Part shown: in pieces, positions 58,231-64,000 of the stretch
Numbering within the stretch: position 1 is the first letter of the stretch
How the letters are laid out: each line of letters starts with the position of its first letter
Origin: Polychytrium aggregatum
Lineage: Eukaryota; Chytridiomycota; Chytridiomycetes; Polychytriales
Direction: 5' to 3'
Length of the DNA: 64,000 nt
NCBI RefSeq assembly: GCF_025602895.1
Contig: NW_026516209.1
Span: 62,001-126,000, forward strand
Program-made: the position numbers and the translations under genes
Notes under the pieces: model-generated
Seen by the model: the letters and a program-made list of their open reading frames with translations, nothing else
Told to the model about the DNA's origin: nothing
Databases searched by the model: none

Positions 58231-58626
58231 CCCTGCCATATCATCGAGCATACCGGAAGCAGTGCCTGGCCTGTGTTTCCGAGGAAGGAAGACCCTGTGG
58301 TGTCATTTGACCGTCGCAATACACACCTTCTCGCTCGCAAACCGGTCTTTCGGAGACGACCTCCACGCAGCACCACAGTGGGCAGAGACAAGAGTGTTGA
58401 TTGGCGGCGCCCTGAATCGGCTGCGACTTGCAGTGCAGAACCCCGCACGTCTCCCTGCAAGGAGGGGGAGGAAAATGGCGGGCTTGGCTGGGGCAATCCA
58501 TGATAAGCCGATTGAAGCGGCCCACGTCGGCCACAGCCGATACTTTGCCTGCCTCAAGCCCAAACGGCGTTCCCATCGTCATCCCGTCAAGCCGCATCGT
58601 AACCATCACCCACGGACGGACTCAGA
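58231..58626. other. Same-strand spacer before the secreted-protein gene
   Basis: About 400 bases without a gene: 3' flank of the DUF1624 gene and promoter of the next one. Confidence 0.5.
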
Positions 58627-59485
58627 ATGAGACTCACCACCTCAACCGTTCTCGTTTGTCTTTTGTTGGTTCTGGCCGGTGAGTGATGTGGCTGTCCAGC
58701 CAGCTCCGCCCCACAAACCCATTCCAACACCGACTCGATGAAACAGCTTACCCGTCCGGCTCGCGTGCAATTCCTCGCAGGCCCGCTCGCCGTCAGCGCC
58801 ATCGTCCTGGTCGACAGCCGATGGATGGCAACGCAGCTTAACTCGGCGCAGTGGACGCTCCCGGCCGGCGCCAACTTCACCCAAGGCTTCATTGTCCAGC
58901 AATCAGGAACAGCACGCGTGAGTTACATGCGTCGAGGCTGGATGCTTGATATTCCGCGCCCAACCAGGCAAACATGGGCCACCTCGCGAGCGACTCGAGC
59001 GACTCGAGAACAGAGGAAACGGGGAGCCTCGGCTCTACTGTGCGATTTCCGCTCGAGCTGGAAGTGGCTCTGCTGACTGCCTTGACTCTAACCCCCGTGT
59101 GTCTCGCGCGCCCATCCAACTTGCAATTTTGGCCGCCGTGGCTCGGTATATCCAGTTCCTGAACATGCGGGTTGGTGTCTGGAGCCCCAGCACCTTCTCC
59201 ATCGACATTAGCTTCTACACAGCAGCAGTCCCTCCGACACTGCTCTCAACGTGCTCGTATTCGAACCTGCAGTTTGGCAGCAGCAGCACTGCGGCAACAA
59301 CCATTCCTCTGTGCCCCGGCTTGACTCTGACCGCCGGCCAAAGCATCACCCTTGTCCTCAGCAACCCGTCCAGCAACCTCAACTTCTGGGCTGTGCCATC
59401 GGTCCGCAGTCCCAGCTTTGTACCCGGGGTCGTTCCGGGTCCCAATGGCGGCACCACGAACATGATTTTCTGGATCGTGCAGTGA
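58627..59485 (+). CDS. Small secreted protein of unknown family
   Basis: Three exons in phase (58627-58678, 58781-58917, 59156-59485) give 172 aa. The signal peptide is created by splicing: MRLTTSTVLVCLLLVLA joins GPLAVSA. The mature part has alternating hydrophobic and Ser/Thr/Gly residues (MRVGVWSPSTFSIDISFY, LTAGQSITLVLSNPSSNLNF) suggesting a beta-sandwich, only two cysteines (TCSY, LCPG), and no anchor. It ends TTNMIFWIVQ. I do not recognise the family. It could be a cell-wall or secreted effector-like protein. Confidence 0.75.
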
Positions 59486-60195
59486 GGCCAGCATCAAGCC
59501 TCCACAATGCCAATGCGGCACTCACGTTCTCGCCAGGCTTGATGGAATTGGGCGCAGGATGCTTTTGCAAATCTCGACGCTTTTGTGAATTTCGGTGCTG
59601 TTCAAAGCAGACGACCCATACTGACTCAAACTACGATTTGCACACTGTGCATCCAAGGCTATACACTCTGCTGAATATAGCCACTACACAAAAGTCGCGA
59701 CAGTACTCGTTTCATTGAATATACGCAGAGCGGCGGTGTGCTCGGTAACGATAGCGGTGCAGGCAGTGGCAGTAAATGCACCTGTTTGCGCTGTTATTTG
59801 GCTGGTGGTGACGACTCGGCGCCGTTTGGCTGGTGACGACTCGACACCGTTTGGCAGCCGAATTGACTCAACCGCATGGTCCGCACAAGTTTCCGGTGGT
59901 GCTCATGTCGTAAAGCATCTGTATTCAGCTCCAAACATCAACAGCAGCGCTCCTCTGCATCATTCAGACCGCGCTGCTTCTACCAGGCATGCATTGAGAC
60001 GAAGTGCTTTCTTTCTATCGCCTGTGTCTCCAAAAACGTCTCGGGATCAGCGCGAATGGCGTCGACTGGAATCGCAGACGGCTCCTTGTGCGAACAGCAA
60101 GTACCACGGCCGAGCGACAGGCGACCGAGCTGCCGCTGCTCGAGACATCAAACCCAGCCACTCCAACGGGTCTTTGTTACAAACGACGCCCGACT
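59486..60195. other. Convergent 3' flanks; no gene seen
   Basis: About 700 bases. A long plus-strand frame (59715-60434) overlaps the real minus-strand coding end and has no family features. Short CACCGTTTGGC / GACGACTCG repeats occur at 59808-59860. Confidence 0.5.
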
Positions 60196-61769
60196 CTACT
60201 CGGTCTCCTCGGCGACAGCTTCAGCAGGCGCCTCGCTTGCCGGAGCATCCACCGGCTCTTGCTCTTGCTCTTGCCCTTGCTCTTGCTCCGGCTCTGGCTC
60301 CGGCTCTGCCGCCGCTGCAGGCTCCTCTGTTCCACCGACAGCCACGTCTTCGATGTCATTTGTTTCTGAGATCACCTGTGCTGGCGCCGCTGCCTTCTGC
60401 GGGGCAGCCGATACTGTTGTGCTTTCGTACTTGAGTTCCTTTCGAATGGCATCAATGACCCCAGCGCAGGACATTTCCTTGCCGCTGACAGAATCGAATG
60501 CAAGCGCGATCCAGCGTTAGGTTCGGTTGGGCCGCTCCCGGCAGCAAGAGTGATGCACAGACACGACTGTGTGCTGTCGGATGTACCTCTGCAGCGCCTG
60601 GATAGCGCGGAATGTGTCGTCGACGGAGGTTTGATCAATGTCAGGATCCTTGTCGGCAAGGAACTGGAAGCATTCGGTGATGATATTGGCTGCGATCTTT
60701 CCGTTGTTGGCAAGCAGTTTGCATATCGACTCGATGGTGGCCGGGAGGGTCTGTGATGTCACGGTTTTTGTGAGCGCGAAACATCAGCGAAGGGCGGCCC
60801 AAGGTCAAGCACAGCACGAGCACAGCACAAGCATCACGGCATAGAATTCGGTGTAGCCCTTGGCATGGTTGGGCGTCAGTCGGGGCGGCATCATTCGAGG
60901 ATCCGATACGAGGGACGATGCGAGGGACGATGCGCGCAGACGATGCCAAGGGAGCAGCAATGATAAAATGGAACATACTCCCGATGCTGAGGCGACCAAT
61001 AGAAACCAAAACTTCAGCCACGGGATGCGGTCGCCTTGCCAGCCACCGACGCTGATGGAAGCAAAGCGGGATATATCAATCGAGGCTGCGCGACTCAGAG
61101 CAGGCACCAGCACAGGCAGCAGCGGGCAGGCGAGGAATGTGGGCTCGGTCGATGGGTGATGCGCAAGGCCCGTTCAATTGCCCGAGGGTGTGCACCACCA
61201 ACACACGACAAGACATACGCAATGATCTCGTTCATCTGCATCTGCACGACCCCGTTGTCGTTGCAGGCGGCCTCGACCTCCTTCTTGCTCACAAGGGCTC
61301 GATCGGTGTGGGCAAACTGCAGCGGACAGTCATTCGAAAAGGGTTATCAACACGCGTCGGTTGCAACTGAGGGAGCGAGAAAATGCACACGCTCGACCCT
61401 GGAAGATGCGGGTCTGCATGGCTGTATCGAATGTGTGCTTGACGGAGGTATGCGCTAATGTGGATGGGCGTCGCTTTGGCCTGTGGTTGCCGATGGCAGG
61501 CGCCCGGTCACTCTGGCGACCAGGCAGCACGAGGCTCCGTCTCCATCAAGGCAACATACCTTTCCATAAAACGCCTCGAGCTGAAGGTCCGTCAGCTTCT
61601 TGCCGCTGCTCTGACTCTTCTGCTTTGCCAACCGGCCGAAATACTCGGCCGAACTCGCGATGATATCCGCAGGCTGGGTCTTGATGATGTGTTTGGCGTA
61701 GTTCTTGAGGATCTCGGGCAGATCAGGCGGGATCTTGATTTGCTCGGCGCAGTAGAGAGAGTCGTTCAT
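60196..61769 (-). CDS. RIIa-domain protein, ropporin / radial-spoke RSP11-like
   Basis: Flagellar-type docking protein. RIIa domains dimerise and bind AKAP-like helices such as radial-spoke RSP3. Exon 1 (61769-61560) encodes IKIPPDLPEILKNYAKHIIK then PADIIASSAEYFGRLA, the R2D2 signature shared by ropporin and RSP11. Exon 2 starts at 61316 (FAHTDRALVSKKEVE, VQMQMNEIIAYVL). Later exons include GYTEFYAVM, TLPATIESICKLLANNGKIA and GKEMSCAGVIDAIRKELKY. The middle donors (around 61200 and 60840) are not fixed. The C-terminus is an acidic Pro/Glu/Gln/Ala tail from a GGCTCC / TTGCTC repeat. Presence implies a flagellated stage. Confidence 0.85.
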
Positions 61770-62278
61770 TGCTGTAGCAGAGAAAGGAGGGGTGGCCGGC
61801 GGGAGCGCTGAGGTTTGTGGTGCAGTCTTATGCTTGCTCTCTTGTTCGCAAGACGTTCTGGCTTTGCTGAGAAGGTAAGTAATGTGGCAGTCGCGTCGGC
61901 TCTGGACTCGACGCCGTTTCTTGGTAAGTGCCAGTCGAGTCTGAGAGGAGAGGCCCTGCCGAAGCGGCTATGGAGCCGCACTTGGATTGCCGGGAGCACC
62001 AGCCGGCCCGAGCGGGGCCAGTGCATGTGATGGCAACCTCCGCCCAAAGAGGGAGACAATCCCAGGGCTGCATATCCCTGGCCAGACTCACGGCGAAGGA
62101 GGCTTGGCGAGAGTGATCGCAGGAAGCTCAAATGGCGATGGTCATTTTATTCTGTACCGTCTTGCTCGATGCATACCATTCCACATTGCACCGAGAATGG
62201 GACCGGGGTAGAAGAGTACTCAAAAGCGCCATCTGAGTGAGTATCATGGAAACAAACCAAACGCGCAGAAGCATCTGT
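61770..62278. other. Upstream of the RIIa gene and 3' flank of the GPI-type gene; no gene seen
   Basis: About 510 bases; nothing recognisable beyond promoter and 3' flank sequence. Confidence 0.5.
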
Positions 62279-63087
62279 TCAGTGAGCCAGAGCCACGATC
62301 GAAAGCGCAAGAGCCGCCAACAGCTCTGCGACAGCGATGGGGCGCCGGCCCGAGTCCGAGGTGGGTGGCTGCGTTGCAATCAAGTTGGTCTTGTTTCCGG
62401 ACGCATTGCTCTGGGATGCCGAAGGCGGAGCCGGAGGCTGTTGGGAGGTGGAGGTGGCTACCTGGCGAATCTGGGCCGTGGCAATCAGCTGGTTGACGGG
62501 ATCCACGGCAAAGATTCTCAGCTCTGTGAAGTCAGAGAACGAGGCTTGGGAGCCAGGCTGGCTTCGCAGGGTGAAGACTGGAGAGTCAAGGTTTCCGACT
62601 TGCTGGATAACCTGGTCGTCCGAGACAGTGATTGCGACGCTGGAGCCGGGAGAGCCGCCGTACCACAAGACTTGTCCTGGAGGCGAGCCATAGAATGTAA
62701 AATTGTGGACAACAAACTAGGGGAGAACAGGAGAACTGAACAGTCAGTGGTGTATGCCTGTCAAAGACACTGGTATGGGTCCCATATCACTTGCGTTTGA
62801 AGCACTATGCATCGTTCTAGTGCATTATCCCTCTGGCCTCGGTGTCTCATGATGAACCAATGTGCCGGCCAAAGCGCATGTCCACTTACCGTGCATCCTG
62901 TCAAGACTTGAACGTTACCATTGATAGTGATTGGGACGTTGGGGTTCGAGACCCAGGTTGTAGATTGCTGAACGAGCGGGGCATTCTGGATGATATCGGA
63001 TGGTATTTGGTTGGGGTCGCAAACCGATGCAGCGACGCCGGTGAGGGATGCACCGAGGGCCAGGGCCGAGTAGAGAGCGAGCTTCAT
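62279..63087 (-). CDS. Secreted protein with GPI-anchor-type C-terminus, unknown family
   Basis: Two exons (63087-62890, 62716-62279) join in phase to give 211 aa. Signal peptide MKLALYSALALGASLTGVAA. The mature region has a beta-rich domain (VPITINGNVQVLTGCT, VAITVSDDQVIQQVGN, FTELRIFAVDPVNQLIA), a low-complexity Pro/Ser/Gln linker with an N-glycosylation site (SNASGNKT), and a hydrophobic C-terminal tail (AVAELLAALALSIVALAH) after a Ser/Gly/Arg stretch, as in GPI-anchored fungal wall proteins. Two cysteines (VCDP, GCT). The fold and function are unknown. Confidence 0.82.
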
Positions 63088-63374
63088 TTGTAGCAAAGCG
63101 ATTCTGGTGGGATGAAAGGATTTGATTTGCGCTCGAGTGAGGGTCGGGACAGGCTGGAGGATGAGTCGGACTATTTATTCGTACAGGAGGGCTGTGCCCC
63201 CAGCGACGATCGAAAATCCATGGTAGAAATGGCTCCGCCGTGTGTGTACTCAACTTTGTTCATGCTGCTTGCAATGACTCTTTGCAATGACTCTTGCTCC
63301 TGCTCTTGTTTTGCTGAGCTTGCAGCACTGGACGAGTCGCCGCGAGCGCGGGAAGCTTCAAACCGCCAACGCCA
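63088..63374. other. Divergent upstream region of the GPI-type gene and the last gene
   Basis: Just under 300 bases, promoter of two divergent genes. It includes a CTCTTGCTCCTGCTCTTG run (63290-63310). Confidence 0.5.
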
Positions 63375-64000
63375 ATGCCAGCGAATCAAGCCCAATCGGG
63401 TGTGTTTGATTGCGTCCCGTCGGTGGGAGGAGTTGACGACGCTTCGAAGCAACCCACCAACTTTCCTCGTAGCAGAGTAGCCGTGGCCTCCCTCCTTCTG
63501 CAGCAACCCAGCGACAGCAACACAAGCTCCAGCTCGAGCGGCGCAGGACAGTCGACACAACCGAACGCAGTCATGGCTGCAAAACAGACATTTGGCTCGC
63601 CGCTTACTTCGGGACCCGAGCCTGACCTCAGGAAATGGGCCGAGCACAGTTTGGTTCTCCAGCAGCGGGGAAACCACATCCTCAACGCGCTTCACAGCGC
63701 CAAGCAGATCATTACCGACTTTGCAGCAAGCGGCGACACCAGCGAGGCATCCAAGGCGGCGACGGCAGGCACGCCCAAAATGCTTCTGTTCAGCGACCCG
63801 GCGATCAGCTCCATGGGCAAGCTGGCCATCAAAAAATGGGGCGACCAAGTGATGACGGATATGGCCAAGGTACTCACTGCTCCAGGTTCCCACGCCAGAG
63901 CATGCACTCCCCTGCCCGTTTTTCTTACGGCGCTTTGGTGCGGCATAGAACCCAGCGATGAAACTAATCTGCGCTCTCGAATCGAATCGAATTGAACAGG
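63375..64000 (+). CDS. Unidentified gene, 3' end beyond the window
   Basis: The first exon runs to a GTACTC donor at 63870. The intron then ends with AG at 63998-63999, so the second exon begins at the last base of the window. Two in-frame starts: 63375, and 63573 (MAAKQTFGSPLTSG). The region from residue 80 is helical and charged (RKWAEHSLVLQQRGNHILNA, KQIITDFAASGD, MGKLAIKKWGDQVMTDMAK). I do not recognise the family and propose no function. Confidence 0.5.

Noticed and set aside
56893-58251. 452-codon minus-strand open frame
   Set aside because: Complete antisense of the DUF1624 membrane-protein exon. Its Glu/Asp/His-rich translation is the usual mirror of hydrophobic codons.

Overview
This window is nuclear DNA of a fungus, most likely a zoosporic (chytrid-like) one. 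Every recognisable gene is eukaryotic. Most are split by short GT-AG introns (about 60-330 nt), the base composition is GC-rich, and there are no operons or bacterial ribosome-binding sites. The fungal mark is translation elongation factor eEF3 with its chromodomain insert. The zoosporic mark is a ropporin/RSP11-like RIIa-domain protein of flagellar type. The genus cannot be read from the sequence.

Layout. 0-5.2 kb: an M20 vacuolar-type carboxypeptidase (-) and a PQ-loop membrane protein (+) share a repeat-bearing divergent promoter. 5.8-16.4 kb: an accessory block with a TKL kinase fused to Sel1 repeats, a degenerate reverse-transcriptase fragment, tRNase Z, two non-LTR retroelement 3' ends lying head to tail, and a Sel1-only paralogue of the kinase tail that carries a frameshift. 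17-23 kb: an NRPS-like adenylation-carrier-reductase enzyme (-) and an HSP20 chaperone (+) read divergently. 24-34 kb: trifunctional C1-tetrahydrofolate synthase (14 exons rebuilt, 946 aa), a syntaxin-6/Tlg1 Qc-SNARE and the ribosome-assembly WD protein Notchless/Rsa4. 34-41 kb: diphthine-ammonia ligase Dph6 (-) and ESCRT-I subunit VPS28 (+). 41.5-51 kb: a YghU-type glutathione transferase (-), a proteinase K-like subtilase (-) and eEF3 (+). 52-58 kb: a large mitochondrial PPR protein and a DUF1624 multi-pass membrane protein. 58.6-64 kb: a small secreted protein, the RIIa protein, a GPI-anchor-type secreted protein and a 3'-truncated unknown gene.

Two functional themes recur, although gene order in such genomes is not operonic. 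One is translation and ribosome biology: tRNase Z, Notchless, Dph6 (which modifies eEF2), eEF3 and a PPR protein. The other is the endolysosomal system: a carboxypeptidase S-like cargo with a PPxY motif, a PQ-loop protein, a Qc-SNARE, VPS28, and a DUF1624 protein with an acidic dileucine.

The least ordinary part is 5.8-16.4 kb, where a recent kinase/Sel1 duplication surrounds retroelement debris. Exon boundaries were derived by hand from splice signals and reading phase. Where a junction did not resolve, the entry says so.
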